Positions 1-7,351 of a stretch of 21,034 bases of DNA are shown in pieces; the first letter of the stretch is position 1, and each line of letters starts with the position of its first letter. The stretch is from an uncultured Actinomycetes bacterium (lineage in GTDB: Bacteria; Actinomycetota; Thermoleophilia; Solirubrobacterales; Solirubrobacteraceae). The stretch covers positions 1-21,034 of the forward strand of contig CALAQT010000507.1 of NCBI GenBank assembly GCA_937888775.1. The letters are read 5' to 3'. Both the position numbers and the translations under genes were made by a program. The notes beneath the pieces were generated by a model, which saw only the letters and a list, made by a program, of their open reading frames with translations, was not told the origin of the DNA and did no database searches.

Positions 1-590
1 TCGGCGGGATCACCGGCATCTTCCTGGCCGTGTTCCCGGTCGACTGGCAGCTCAACGACACCTATTTCGTGGTCGCGCACTTCCATTACGTGCTGATGGG
101 CGGCTCGGTGTTCACAATCTTCTCGGGTCTGTACTACTGGTTTCCCAAGATGACCGGCCGACTGCTCAACGAGCGGCTCGGCAAGGCGTCATTCTGGGTG
201 ATGTTCGTCGGCTTCAACGCGACCTTCTTCGTCCAGCACGCCCTCGGCCTCTCCGGGATGCCTCGCCGGATCTACACCTACCAGCCCGGCCTGGGGTGGT
301 CGACCTACAACTTGATCTCGACGATCGGATCGTTCATCCTGGGCTTCGGCGTGCTGCTCACGATCATCAATGTCGCCCGCTCGCTCCAGCGGGGCAAGAT
401 CGCCGGTCCAGACCCCTGGAAGGGCAACACCCTGGAGTGGTTCACCTCATCGCCCCCACCCGTCAACAACTTCGACGCGATCCCCAGGGTGCGCTCGGTG
501 GAGCCGATGCGCGATATCCGACGCCAAGTCGAGCGCCAGACCGGCGTCACGCAGAAGACCGGCGGCAGCGAGCAGTTCGCCCGAGTGTGA
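1..590 (+). CDS. coxA: Cytochrome c oxidase subunit I, C-terminal part (first oxidase module)
   Basis: This is the 3' end of a haem-copper oxidase subunit I; the reading frame is open to the window edge, with the first whole codon at base 3. The visible 196 residues hold the A-H-F-H-Y pair, the two histidines that in this family ligate haem a3 and haem a, followed by the conserved [20 protein letters not shown] stretch and further membrane helices. The tail carries [17 protein letters not shown], matching the end of the complete CoxA at 3745-5676, so the two are paralogues. The region with the proton-channel and CuB residues lies outside the window, so its subtype cannot be decided. It is followed after four bases by ctaB, probably in the same operon. 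Confidence 0.95.
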   Translation, partial: GGITGIFLAVFPVDWQLNDTYFVVAHFHYVLMGGSVFTIFSGLYYWFPKMTGRLLNERLGKASFWVMFVGFNATFFVQHALGLSGMPRRIYTYQPGLGWSTYNLISTIGSFILGFGVLLTIINVARSLQRGKIAGPDPWKGNTLEWFTSSPPPVNNFDAIPRVRSVEPMRDIRRQVERQTGVTQKTGGSEQFARV

Positions 591-594
591 TTGG

Positions 595-1497
595 GTGACC
601 GCTTCAACCGTCACCGCCGTCCGCGCCGAACCGATCGGTGGCGCGCGGCAGGTCGTCGCCGACTATCTCGAGCTGACCAAGCCGAAGGTCCAGTCGTTGC
701 TGCTGCTGACGACGATCACGACGATGGAGGTGGCGGGCAGCCCGTCGCTGTCGAGGATCGGGCTGACCTGTCTGGGCGGATATCTGTCGGCCGGCGGGGC
801 GGGCGCGGTCAACCATTGCTATGACCGCGACCTCGACGCCCAGATGGCCCGCACGGCCTCGCGCCCGATCCCGGCCGGGCGGGTCTCCCCCCGCGCTGCG
901 CTGATCTACGGCCTCACGCTGGCCGGACTCTCGTTCCTGCTGCTGGCACTGACCGTCAACGTGCTCGCCGCATCGCTGGCGCTGGGCGGATTCGCCGGCT
1001 ACGTAGGCGTCTACACAATCTGGCTCAAACGACGCACCCCCCAGAACATCGTGATCGGCGGTGCAGCCGGCGCGATTCCCCCCCTAGTCGGCTGGGCCGC
1101 GACCCGCGGATCACTGTCGTGGACCGCCATCTACCTGTTCGCGATCGTCTTCTACTGGACGCCCCCCCATTTCTGGGCGCTCAGCCTGCTGATGAAAGAC
1201 GAATACGCCAAGGTCGGAGTGCCGATGATGCCGGTCGCCCGCGGCGAGCGTGAAACCCGCCGCCAGATCGTGCTCTACACACTGCTGCTCTACGCAACCA
1301 CCCAGCTCCCGTTCTGCGCAGGAGAGTTCGGCGCGGTCTATCTCGCCGCCTCCATCCCCCTCGGCCTGATGTTCATCAGCGGATCGGTACTGCTCTACCT
1401 ACGGGCCGACCGCCGCAGCGCACTACGGCTCTACCTGTTCTCGCTGCTCTATCTCGCCCTGCTGTTCGGGGCGATGGTCGCTGACGTCAAGCTGTAG
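595..1497 (+). CDS. ctaB: Protohaem IX farnesyltransferase (haem O synthase)
   Basis: A 300-residue membrane prenyltransferase of the UbiA superfamily. The family transfers a farnesyl group to haem B to make haem O, the precursor of haem A for the oxidases encoded here. The N-x3-D-x3-D prenyl-diphosphate/Mg motif is visible at about residues 73-81 (NHCYDRDLD), followed by SRPIPAGRVSP; the second conserved region reads KRRTPQNIVIGG and the third DEYAKVGVPMMPV. Several hydrophobic helices alternate with these loops. The GTG at 595 was chosen because it lies just after the coxA stop (four-base gap) and gives the usual family length; the open frame extends further upstream, but that part overlaps coxA. 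The ribosome-binding site is weak, so coupling to coxA translation is likely. Confidence 0.94.
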   Translation: MTASTVTAVRAEPIGGARQVVADYLELTKPKVQSLLLLTTITTMEVAGSPSLSRIGLTCLGGYLSAGGAGAVNHCYDRDLDAQMARTASRPIPAGRVSPRAALIYGLTLAGLSFLLLALTVNVLAASLALGGFAGYVGVYTIWLKRRTPQNIVIGGAAGAIPPLVGWAATRGSLSWTAIYLFAIVFYWTPPHFWALSLLMKDEYAKVGVPMMPVARGERETRRQIVLYTLLLYATTQLPFCAGEFGAVYLAASIPLGLMFISGSVLLYLRADRRSALRLYLFSLLYLALLFGAMVADVKL

Positions 1498-1522
1498 GAA
1501 AACGATCTAGGATCCACGGGCA

Positions 1523-1636
1523 ATGGATAGAAAACTCGCACGTAAGAACATTCGCTCCGGCCTGATCGCCGGTGCGATTTGCCTGTTCATGTTCGGGATC
1601 ACGTTCGTCGCGGCCGCGATCTACGTGCACCAGTGA
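1523..1636 (+). CDS. Small single-pass membrane protein of the oxidase cluster (37 aa)
   Basis: An ATG-initiated 37-codon frame. It has a basic N-terminus (MDRKLARKNIRSG) and one hydrophobic segment (about residues 14-34) ending in IYVHQ. The positive-inside rule suggests N-in, C-out. It begins 25 bases after ctaB, and its TGA overlaps the GTG start of the next gene by four bases, which is strong evidence that it is translated. Tiny one-helix subunits are common in oxidase operons and may be structural or assembly components; that role is inferred from position and topology only. The Shine-Dalgarno is poor (AGGATC about 11 bases upstream). Confidence 0.72.
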   Translation: MDRKLARKNIRSGLIAGAICLFMFGITFVAAAIYVHQ

Positions 1637-1860
1637 GCCACGACGGCCACCAGACGCCACCCGCCGGCGAGGAGATCCACCTCCCTGGTCCGACGCTGAT
1701 CCCGCTGATGTGCGCGATCGGGATCACCTTGACGGTGGTCGGCACCACGATCACGTTCGTCCTCTCGGCGATCGGCATCATCATCGTGGTTGTCACGGTC
1801 GCGATCTGGATCAGGGACACGCGGCGCGACGTCGACGCGCTGCCCGAAGAGCACGGTTGA
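1633..1860 (+). CDS. Cytochrome c oxidase subunit IV-like small membrane protein (75 aa)
   Basis: The GTG at 1633 overlaps the previous stop as GTGA and opens a 75-residue frame. After a short polar N-terminus (SHDGHQTPPAGEE) comes IHLPGPTLIPLMCAIG, which resembles the start of small bacterial oxidase subunit IV proteins, then two hydrophobic helices (about residues 20-37 and 41-60) and a charged C-terminus (RDTRRDVDALPEEHG). The frame extends upstream to 1579, but that part overlaps the 37-aa gene, so the coupled GTG start is preferred. It is the last gene of the first oxidase module, and its stop lies inside the first of two hairpins. Subunit IV identity is a resemblance call; membership of the cluster is firmer. 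Confidence 0.75.
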   Translation: MSHDGHQTPPAGEEIHLPGPTLIPLMCAIGITLTVVGTTITFVLSAIGIIIVVVTVAIWIRDTRRDVDALPEEHG

Positions 1861-1913
1861 ATCGCCCTGGGGGCGATTCAACTTGGGGCAATCGCCCGGG
1901 GGGCGATTCCCCC
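1857..1913. terminator. Two tandem hairpins sharing the AATCGCCC/GGGCGATT arm
   Basis: The first hairpin pairs TTGAATCGCCC (1857-1867) with GGGCGATTCAA (1871-1881) around a TGG loop, 11 perfect base pairs. The second pairs AATCGCCC (1890-1897) with GGGCGATT (1901-1908) around GGG, extended past one mismatch by GGGG (1885-1888) and CCCC (1910-1913). They lie between convergent genes, so a bidirectional terminator is likely. There is no T-run, and the shared arm sequence also looks like a REP-type repeat. The first stem overlaps the stop codon of the upstream gene. Confidence 0.65.
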
Positions 1914-1935
1914 GGTCGCACGCTGATTCGGCGCC

Positions 1936-2349
1936 TTACGCGGTCGCGGCCTCGGCGGGCACCTCACAGCTGGCCCCGTCGCCGGTCCAGACCCTGACGA
2001 TGTCGCGCATCGACAGGATCCCGACCAGCTCGGCACCCTGCACCACCACCAGATGGCGGAATCCTCCGCGGACCATCGCCGCGGCCGCCTCTTCCAGCGA
2101 CCAGTCGGGCGCCGCGAAGGTCAGCCGCGAAGACAGGTGATCCGCGACGCGTTGCTCGTCGGGGTCCTCGCCCGCACCGACGGACAAGAGCACGTCCCGC
2201 TCGGTGATCACGCCGGGCCCGTGCGCATCGGGGTCGATCACGACGGCCGCGCCGACGCGACGCGCGCACATCGCCGCCGCCGCCTCACGCAGCGTGTGAT
2301 CCGGGCCGACCGTGAGCACTACGTCAGACATCCCCTCGCGAACCAGCAT
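1936..2349 (-). CDS. Tandem CBS-domain protein
   Basis: A 137-residue protein made almost entirely of two CBS domains (about residues 2-58 and 70-120), the module that pairs to bind adenine nucleotides such as AMP, ATP or SAM. Visible hallmarks are GVITERDVLLSV at the end of the first repeat and LVGILSMRDIVRVW at the end of the second. The ATG at 2349 was chosen because AGGTGGAGG lies just upstream at good spacing; an in-frame ATG at 2388 would add 13 residues without a comparable site. It is convergent with the first oxidase module and divergent from coxB. A role in sensing energy charge for respiration is possible but rests only on position. There is no attached enzyme, transporter or DNA-binding domain. 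Confidence 0.88.
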   Translation of the reverse strand: MLVREGMSDVVLTVGPDHTLREAAAAMCARRVGAAVVIDPDAHGPGVITERDVLLSVGAGEDPDEQRVADHLSSRLTFAAPDWSLEEAAAAMVRGGFRHLVVVQGAELVGILSMRDIVRVWTGDGASCEVPAEAATA

Positions 2350-2388
2350 GACGCCTCCACCTCGGTTTGCAACGATTGACGCAAGCAT

Positions 2389-2394
2389 AATCTA
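2389..2394 (-). promoter_or_regulatory. Possible -10 element of the CBS gene
   Basis: Read on the minus strand the hexamer is TAGATT, fitting the TANNNT form of actinobacterial -10 boxes, about 40 bases before the ATG at 2349. No clear -35 is seen; the palindrome at 2401-2424 covers the -35 position. This is suggestive only. Confidence 0.3.
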
Positions 2395-2400
2395 CGCGCC

Positions 2401-2424
2401 GACGGCCGACGGGCCTCGGCCGTC
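2401..2424. promoter_or_regulatory. 9-bp inverted repeat in the divergent coxB/CBS promoter region
   Basis: GACGGCCGA (2401-2409) and TCGGCCGTC (2416-2424) are perfect reverse complements separated by CGGGCC. The repeat is in the roughly 170-base gap between the divergent CBS-protein and coxB genes, about 95 bases upstream of the coxB start. It may be an operator for a dimeric regulator or a hairpin; the sequence alone cannot decide. Confidence 0.4.
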
Positions 2425-2519
2425 TCTGATCACCCTTGGGTCAGGTTGCCGACGCCGTTCGTCTCGCAGAACACATAGGATGCGCGATGGAGTGAGAGTC
2501 CAGGCTCGAGGAAAAATCG

Positions 2520-3683
2520 GTGCGTAAGAACCCTCTGTTCCAGATGTTCGTCATCGGGGGGATCGCTGTCGTGATCGGGATTCCGGTTGCGCTGTTGGTC
2601 CCGTGGTTTCCCACCGATGCCTCGTCCCAGGCCAGCCACTTCAGGACGCTCTACGACGTCCTGCTGATCGTCTCGGTGCCGATCTTCGTCTTGGTCGAGA
2701 CGGTGGTCGTGTTTTCGGTCTGGAAGTTTCGCATGAAGCCCGGCGAGGAAGAGAAGGACGGACCGCCGATCCACGGCAACACGCGGCTGGAAGTGGTGTG
2801 GACCACGATTCCCGCCGTCCTGATCCTTGGTCTCTGCACCTACGCGTACACGGTCCTGCGCTCAAACGAGGACAGCAAGAAGGGCGCGATGACCGTCAAC
2901 GTCACCGAGCGCCAGTTCGCGTTCGAGTTCTCCTACCCGGAGGCGGGAGGCAAGCAGATCGTGTCCCCGATCCTCTACCTCCCCAAGGGCCGTCCGGTCG
3001 TCTTTGAGATCCGCTCGCTCGATGTGATCCACAGCTTCTTCGTGCCCGAGTTCTCCGAGAAGATCGACGCGGTTCCCGGCATCACGACCACACTGCGGGT
3101 CACGCCAACCCGGCTGGGCACCTACCCGGCCGAGTGCACGGAGCTGTGCGGTGCCGGACACTCGCTGATGCGCGCCACCGTGCGCGTGATCGCCCCGTCG
3201 ACGTTCTCGACCTGGCTCGGCTCACAGAAAGCCGGTGCGGCGCCGCCGATCGGCTCGCCACCCCCCCAGGCCGCCCAGCCCGGGGTGCCTGGCGCCGCCG
3301 GTTCGGCCGGCGCGTCGAGCTCGAGCGGATCGTCGAGCTCGGGCTCCGCCAGCTCCGGCTCGGCCACCAGCGCCGCCGCGGGCAAAGTGGTCTTCAGCGG
3401 CGTGGGCGGCTGCGCCACCTGCCACACACTGGCCGCCGCGGGCGCCACCGGCGCCGTGGGGCCAAACCTCGATCAGCGGCTGCGCAGCGACTGCCAGAAT
3501 CCCGCCTCGCAGAAGATCCGGGGGGCGACCCTGAGTCAGTGCATCGACACCGCGATCACCAAGCCCTACGCCTACCTCCCATCCGGATACGGCGCCAATG
3601 TGATGCCGTCCAACTTTTCCCAGACGCTGAGCTCGACTCAAATCCAGGCGCTCGTCAGCTTTCTCTCGAGCGTGACAAAGTGA
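2520..3683 (+). CDS. coxB: Cytochrome c oxidase subunit II with fused cytochrome c domain
   Basis: A 387-residue CuA subunit of the caa3 type. Two N-terminal membrane helices (about residues 8-28 and 45-67) precede the periplasmic-side CuA domain. The CuA ligands are visible: His171 (VIHSFF), then Cys206, Cys210, His214 and Met217 in CTELCGAGHSLM. An Ala/Pro/Ser/Gly-rich linker (about 237-287) leads to a C-terminal cytochrome c domain with the CATCH haem site (298-302) and a probable axial Met362 (VMPSNFS). Electrons would enter at this haem and pass to CuA. Two further cysteines (325 and 341) in the haem domain could form a disulfide. The GTG start has GAGGA seven bases upstream. It heads the second oxidase operon, followed 61 bases later by coxA. 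Confidence 0.96.
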   Translation: MRKNPLFQMFVIGGIAVVIGIPVALLVPWFPTDASSQASHFRTLYDVLLIVSVPIFVLVETVVVFSVWKFRMKPGEEEKDGPPIHGNTRLEVVWTTIPAVLILGLCTYAYTVLRSNEDSKKGAMTVNVTERQFAFEFSYPEAGGKQIVSPILYLPKGRPVVFEIRSLDVIHSFFVPEFSEKIDAVPGITTTLRVTPTRLGTYPAECTELCGAGHSLMRATVRVIAPSTFSTWLGSQKAGAAPPIGSPPPQAAQPGVPGAAGSAGASSSSGSSSSGSASSGSATSAAAGKVVFSGVGGCATCHTLAAAGATGAVGPNLDQRLRSDCQNPASQKIRGATLSQCIDTAITKPYAYLPSGYGANVMPSNFSQTLSSTQIQALVSFLSSVTK

Positions 3684-3744
3684 GACACCGCCGTGCAGCC
3701 CACCGCCGACCGCAGAGCGACTGCAACGTAAAGGAGGAGGCCAC

Positions 3745-5676
3745 GTGATGCTAATTCCGGCAAAACTCCGTGCGCCCGGCTGGTACCGAGCGGCTCTGTA
3801 CGACGTGATCGGGTTCGCGTTCGCGTTCGGACTCACGGTCCTGATCCGCTTCCTGATGCATCAGCATCCCGTGATCGACGGGCACGCGATCACGATCGTC
3901 GCGCTGATCGCGGTGCCGCTGTTCTTCCTCGTCGGACTGGGCACGGCCGACTACTGGTTCTACTGGGTCTCGGGCAGGCCGACCCGCGCCGAGGACCACT
4001 CGGCCCACGGCGCCCGGACCTGGCGCGACTACTTCCGCGTCAACACCGATCACAAGGTGATCGGGATCCAGTACGTGGTCACCTCATTCTTCTTCTTCCT
4101 CGTCGGCGGTCTGCTGGCGATGCTGATCCGCGCCCAGCTCGCCAAGCCGGGGATGCAGTTCCTCACGCCCGAGCAATACAACGGCGTGTTCTCGGTGCAC
4201 GCCACCGTGCTGATCTTCCTGTTCGTGATCCCGGTGTTCGCCGGCCTGGCGAACTTCGTGCTGCCGCTGATGATCGGGGCGCCGGACATGGCCTTCCCCC
4301 GCCTCAACGCGCTGTCGTACTGGCTGCTGCCGCTGGCCGGGATCATGATGCTGATGAGCTTCCTGGCGCCAGGAGGCTCGTTCGCCGCCGGCTGGACCGC
4401 CTACGCCCCGCTGTCGACCACAATGCCGCTGGGGCAGTTGTTCTTCACCGTCGCGGTGCAGTTGGCGGGCGCGTCCTCGATCGCCACGGCGCTGAACTTC
4501 CTCGTCACGATCATCACGATGCGCGCGCCGGGCATGAGCTTCTTCCGCATGCCGCTGCTGGTGTGGGCGAACTTCTCCACCTCGCTGCTGGTCGTGATCG
4601 CCACCCCGTTCATCGCGGCCTCACAGTTCTTCGTCTTGCTGGACACGGCGCTGCATTTCCACTTCTTCGACGCCTTCGTCGGCGCCGGGAAGGACGGCAA
4701 CGTGATCATGTACCAGCACGTCTTCTGGTTCTACTCGCATCCGGCCGTGTACATCATGATGCTGCCCGGATTCGGGATCATCTCCGAGATCATCGCGGTG
4801 AAGTCGCGCAAGCCGATCTTCGGCTACCGGATGATGGCCTTCTCGCTGCTGGCGATTGTGCTGCTCGGCTTCACCGTCTGGGCGCACCACATGTTCGTCT
4901 CCGGGATGGCCTCGTGGATCCGGATCCCGATGATGATCACGACGGCGATCATCGCGATCCCGACCGGCATCAAGATCTTCTCCTGGTTGGCGACGCTATG
5001 GCGAGGGGTGCTGCATCTCGACACCCCGATGCTGTGGGCGTTGGGCTTCCTGTCGATGTTCACGCTCGGTGGAATCAGTGGCGTGATGCTGGCGATGATC
5101 CCGTTCGACATCCACGTCAGCCAGACCTACTTCATCGTCGCCCACATCCACTACGTGCTGTTCGGCGGCTCGGTGTTCACGATCTTTGCCGGCGTCTACT
5201 ACTGGTTCCCGAAGATGACCGGGCGGATGTTCGACGACCGCCTCGGCAAGTGGCATTTCTGGACGACGTTCATCTTCTTCAATCTGACCTTCGCACCAAT
5301 GCATCTGATCGGGATCCAGGGGATGCCACGCCGGGTCGCCGAGTACGCACAGAAATTCGCCACCTGGAACCTGTTCATCTCGCTCTCGTCGTTCGCGCTC
5401 GGCCTCAGCACGCTGATCTTCATCTACAACATCGTCGCCAGCTGGCGAGGCGGCCCCCGCGCGGCTGCCAATCCGTGGCGAGCGCTGACGCTGGAGTGGC
5501 AGGTCTCCTCGCCTCCGCCGATCTTCAACTTCGACGCGGTGCCCACGGTCGTCGGCGGCCCGTACGAGTACGGCGTGCCCGGAGCGGTCCACGGGATCTT
5601 CAAGCCGCCGGCCGAAGCCAGGCCAGTGACGGTCGGCGCGTCAGCAAGTCTGCCCAGCCAGGAGAGCCAACAGTGA
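3745..5676 (+). CDS. coxA: Cytochrome c oxidase subunit I, A2-type
   Basis: A complete 643-residue catalytic subunit. Haem a ligands are His152 (VHATVLIF) and His469; the haem a3 ligand is His467 (AHIHY). CuB ligands are His332, His381 and His382 (WAHHMF), with Tyr336 as the likely cross-linked tyrosine and Lys410 (TGIKIFSW) as the K-channel lysine. The D-channel Glu of A1 enzymes is absent: HPEVY reads HPAVY, preceded by Tyr330-Ser331, which is the YSHPxVY signature of A2 oxidases such as caa3 enzymes. The N-terminus has two extra membrane helices (about 18-38 and 48-75) before the usual DHKVIG start. A strong AAGGAGG (3731-3737) precedes GTG 3745; ATG 3748 is an equally possible start. Its stop overlaps the next gene as GTGA. 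Confidence 0.97.
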   Translation: MMLIPAKLRAPGWYRAALYDVIGFAFAFGLTVLIRFLMHQHPVIDGHAITIVALIAVPLFFLVGLGTADYWFYWVSGRPTRAEDHSAHGARTWRDYFRVNTDHKVIGIQYVVTSFFFFLVGGLLAMLIRAQLAKPGMQFLTPEQYNGVFSVHATVLIFLFVIPVFAGLANFVLPLMIGAPDMAFPRLNALSYWLLPLAGIMMLMSFLAPGGSFAAGWTAYAPLSTTMPLGQLFFTVAVQLAGASSIATALNFLVTIITMRAPGMSFFRMPLLVWANFSTSLLVVIATPFIAASQFFVLLDTALHFHFFDAFVGAGKDGNVIMYQHVFWFYSHPAVYIMMLPGFGIISEIIAVKSRKPIFGYRMMAFSLLAIVLLGFTVWAHHMFVSGMASWIRIPMMITTAIIAIPTGIKIFSWLATLWRGVLHLDTPMLWALGFLSMFTLGGISGVMLAMIPFDIHVSQTYFIVAHIHYVLFGGSVFTIFAGVYYWFPKMTGRMFDDRLGKWHFWTTFIFFNLTFAPMHLIGIQGMPRRVAEYAQKFATWNLFISLSSFALGLSTLIFIYNIVASWRGGPRAAANPWRALTLEWQVSSPPPIFNFDAVPTVVGGPYEYGVPGAVHGIFKPPAEARPVTVGASASLPSQESQQ

Positions 5677-6515
5677 AGACCATCCTCGTCGTAGCCAACG
5701 AGACCCTCGGCGGCCGCCCGTTGGTCGAGGCGGTACGCAAACGGGCCGCCGAGGGCGGCGTCCGCTTCGTGCTGTGCGTCCCCCAGACCCGTCCGCGGTC
5801 GGGTCTGGTGGTGTACGACCACGCCGTGTCCGACGCCGCTCAGGCGCGCGTCGATCTGGCGGTCGGATTCGTACGCTCGGAGGGGATCGAGGCGATGGGC
5901 GAGGTTGGCGACCCCGACCCATTCTCGGCGACGATCGATGCCGTGCACGAGTACGCCCCCGACGAGATCATCATCTCGACCTTTCCCGAGACGCGGTCAG
6001 GTTGGCTGCGCCGAGATCTGCTCGAGCGGGTGCGCGACGCCTCCGGCCTGCCTGTCGAGCACATAGTCGCCGACATCGACTCCGAAGGCCTACCGTTCCG
6101 GGTCACGCTCGCCGTGGCCAACCGGACCGCTAGCGGCGACGAGCTGTTCCAGGTGCTCAAGGCCAAGGCCCAGGCCGCCGGCGAGGAGCACGACGGACAG
6201 CTGTTCCTGATCGTCGTGCCCCAGGAGGGCGGTCACGGATCGGCCTCCAGCCGGGCGCGCACGCGGCTGTCGCTTGTGCTTGACCGTCTACGCAGCGCGG
6301 GGCTGTTCGCGGCGGGGATGATCGGCGACCCTGACCCGTACACCGCGACGATGAATGCGCTGCAGTACTTCCGCGTCGATGACATCGTGATCTCCACCTT
6401 CGCCGAGACGAAGTCAGGCTGGCTGCGGTCCGATCTGATCCAACGGGTGCGCAGCGCCAGTGGCAAGCCCGTCGAGCACGTGGTCCACCGCGACCCGGCT
6501 ACGGCCACCGCCTAG
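5673..6515 (+). CDS. Tandem-duplicated USP/HUP-like protein inside the oxidase operon
   Basis: A 280-residue soluble protein of two similar alpha/beta halves (about 1-132 and 142-271). Each starts with a hydrophobic beta strand ending in VAN (ILVVANET, LAVANRT) and carries GDPDP(F/Y) followed by IIISTFPETRSGWLRRDL or IVISTFAETKSGWLRSDL and then a G-x-PVEH ending. By hand alignment 34 of 54 residues match between 79-132 and 218-271. The fold resembles universal stress/HUP nucleotide-binding domains, with SGWLRxDLxxRV where a USP has its G-x2-G-x9-G(S/T) loop, so ATP binding is plausible but unproven. The GTG start overlaps the coxA stop, with AGGAG eight bases upstream, and the coxC ribosome-binding site overlaps its stop. 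The open frame reaches further upstream, but that part is a shadow of coxA. Function unknown. Confidence 0.85.
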   Translation: MKTILVVANETLGGRPLVEAVRKRAAEGGVRFVLCVPQTRPRSGLVVYDHAVSDAAQARVDLAVGFVRSEGIEAMGEVGDPDPFSATIDAVHEYAPDEIIISTFPETRSGWLRRDLLERVRDASGLPVEHIVADIDSEGLPFRVTLAVANRTASGDELFQVLKAKAQAAGEEHDGQLFLIVVPQEGGHGSASSRARTRLSLVLDRLRSAGLFAAGMIGDPDPYTATMNALQYFRVDDIVISTFAETKSGWLRSDLIQRVRSASGKPVEHVVHRDPATATA

Positions 6516-6524
6516 GAGGCGCCG

Positions 6525-7127
6525 ATGGAAGCCGCAACGATCGCCCACGCCGAGCACCACGGGCCTCCCCCCGCTCACCGCTCCTCACGCGTGCACGCCC
6601 CCACGCTGGGGATGCTGCTGTTCATCGTCTCCGAGGTGATGATCTTCGGCGCGTTCTTCACCGCCTACTTCTTCATCCGGATCGTCACGCACAACCCATG
6701 GCCCGCCAACTCAACCAAGATCCCCGAAGCCGTGGCCGGGATCAACACGGCGATCCTGCTGTCCTCGTCGCTGACGATCCACTGGGCGCTGACATCGATC
6801 AAGCGCGGCAATCGCTTCGGGCTGAAGGCCGGGATGCTGAGCACTTTCCTGCTCGGCCTGGCGTTCCTGTGCATCCAGATCAACGAGTACGTCCATCTCG
6901 GGTTCGCCCCGCACGATTCAGCCCAGGGGACGATCTTCTACGCGCTCACCGGTCTGCACGGAGTTCACGTGTTCATCGGGCTGTGCCTGCTCCTGATGGT
7001 CACGGTGCGCTCATTCCGCGGCCACTACTCGCCGGAAAACCACCAGGGCATGGAGGTGCCGGGGATCTACTGGCACTTCGTCGACATCATGTGGGTGGTC
7101 GTCTACACCACCGTCTACGTGCTCTGA
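6525..7127 (+). CDS. ctaE: Cytochrome c oxidase subunit III
   Basis: A 200-residue subunit III of the five-helix bacterial form. After a His-rich N-terminus (HAEHHGPPPAH) come helices beginning LGMLLFIVSEVMIFGAFFTAYFF, then the conserved INEYVHLGF acidic helix, GLHGVHVFIGL and a C-terminal GIYWHFVDIMWVVVY, all standard for CtaE/CoxC. It supports the stability and proton uptake of subunit I. The ATG at 6525 has TAGGAGG immediately upstream, overlapping the stop of the duplicated USP-like gene, so the two are translated from one message. Its length is normal for actinobacterial-type proteins, which lack the two N-terminal helices of the mitochondrial subunit. Confidence 0.95.
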   Translation: MEAATIAHAEHHGPPPAHRSSRVHAPTLGMLLFIVSEVMIFGAFFTAYFFIRIVTHNPWPANSTKIPEAVAGINTAILLSSSLTIHWALTSIKRGNRFGLKAGMLSTFLLGLAFLCIQINEYVHLGFAPHDSAQGTIFYALTGLHGVHVFIGLCLLLMVTVRSFRGHYSPENHQGMEVPGIYWHFVDIMWVVVYTTVYVL

Positions 7128-7140
7128 TCGCCGGCGAGCG

Positions 7141-7251
7141 TTGCCCAACCCGATCCGATCCGAAGCCGGCGCGTTCCGCATGCTGATCTACATGGTTGCC
7201 GCGATCGCGGTGATCGTGGTCGTGGTGCTGGCGATCCGGACCCTCGCCTAA
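7141..7251 (+). CDS. Small single-pass membrane protein after coxC (36 aa, TTG start)
   Basis: A 36-codon frame starting at TTG: a short N-terminal region (PNPIRSEAGAFR) and one hydrophobic helix (about residues 14-32) ending in IRTLA. It begins 13 bases after the coxC stop and precedes ctaG. The NP-RSEA-AFR pattern ahead of a single helix looks like a deliberate small oxidase-cluster protein rather than random sequence, and resembles short hypothetical proteins I associate with this gene order. There is no other start upstream and the Shine-Dalgarno is weak (GGCGAG); an internal ATG at 7177 would remove the conserved N-terminus. Probable small subunit or assembly peptide. Confidence 0.6.
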   Translation: MPNPIRSEAGAFRMLIYMVAAIAVIVVVVLAIRTLA

Positions 7252-7351
7252 GAGCTTCCGCCTTGCTCGCGCCGTTTCGGGCGACGTTGGCGGGCGTGAC
7301 CCACTCCCTGCGCGTGCCCGGACCGCACGTGCCACCATCCAGGACGTGCTC

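Noticed and set aside
2446..2481. Sigma-70 promoter for coxB (TTGCCG and TAGGAT)
   Set aside because: The 24-base spacing between the two boxes is too long for a normal promoter.
4563..5672. N-terminal extension of the duplicated HUP-like gene back to 4563
   Set aside because: That stretch is an alternate frame of coxA; the GTG at 5673 with AGGAG and the GTGA overlap is the sensible start.
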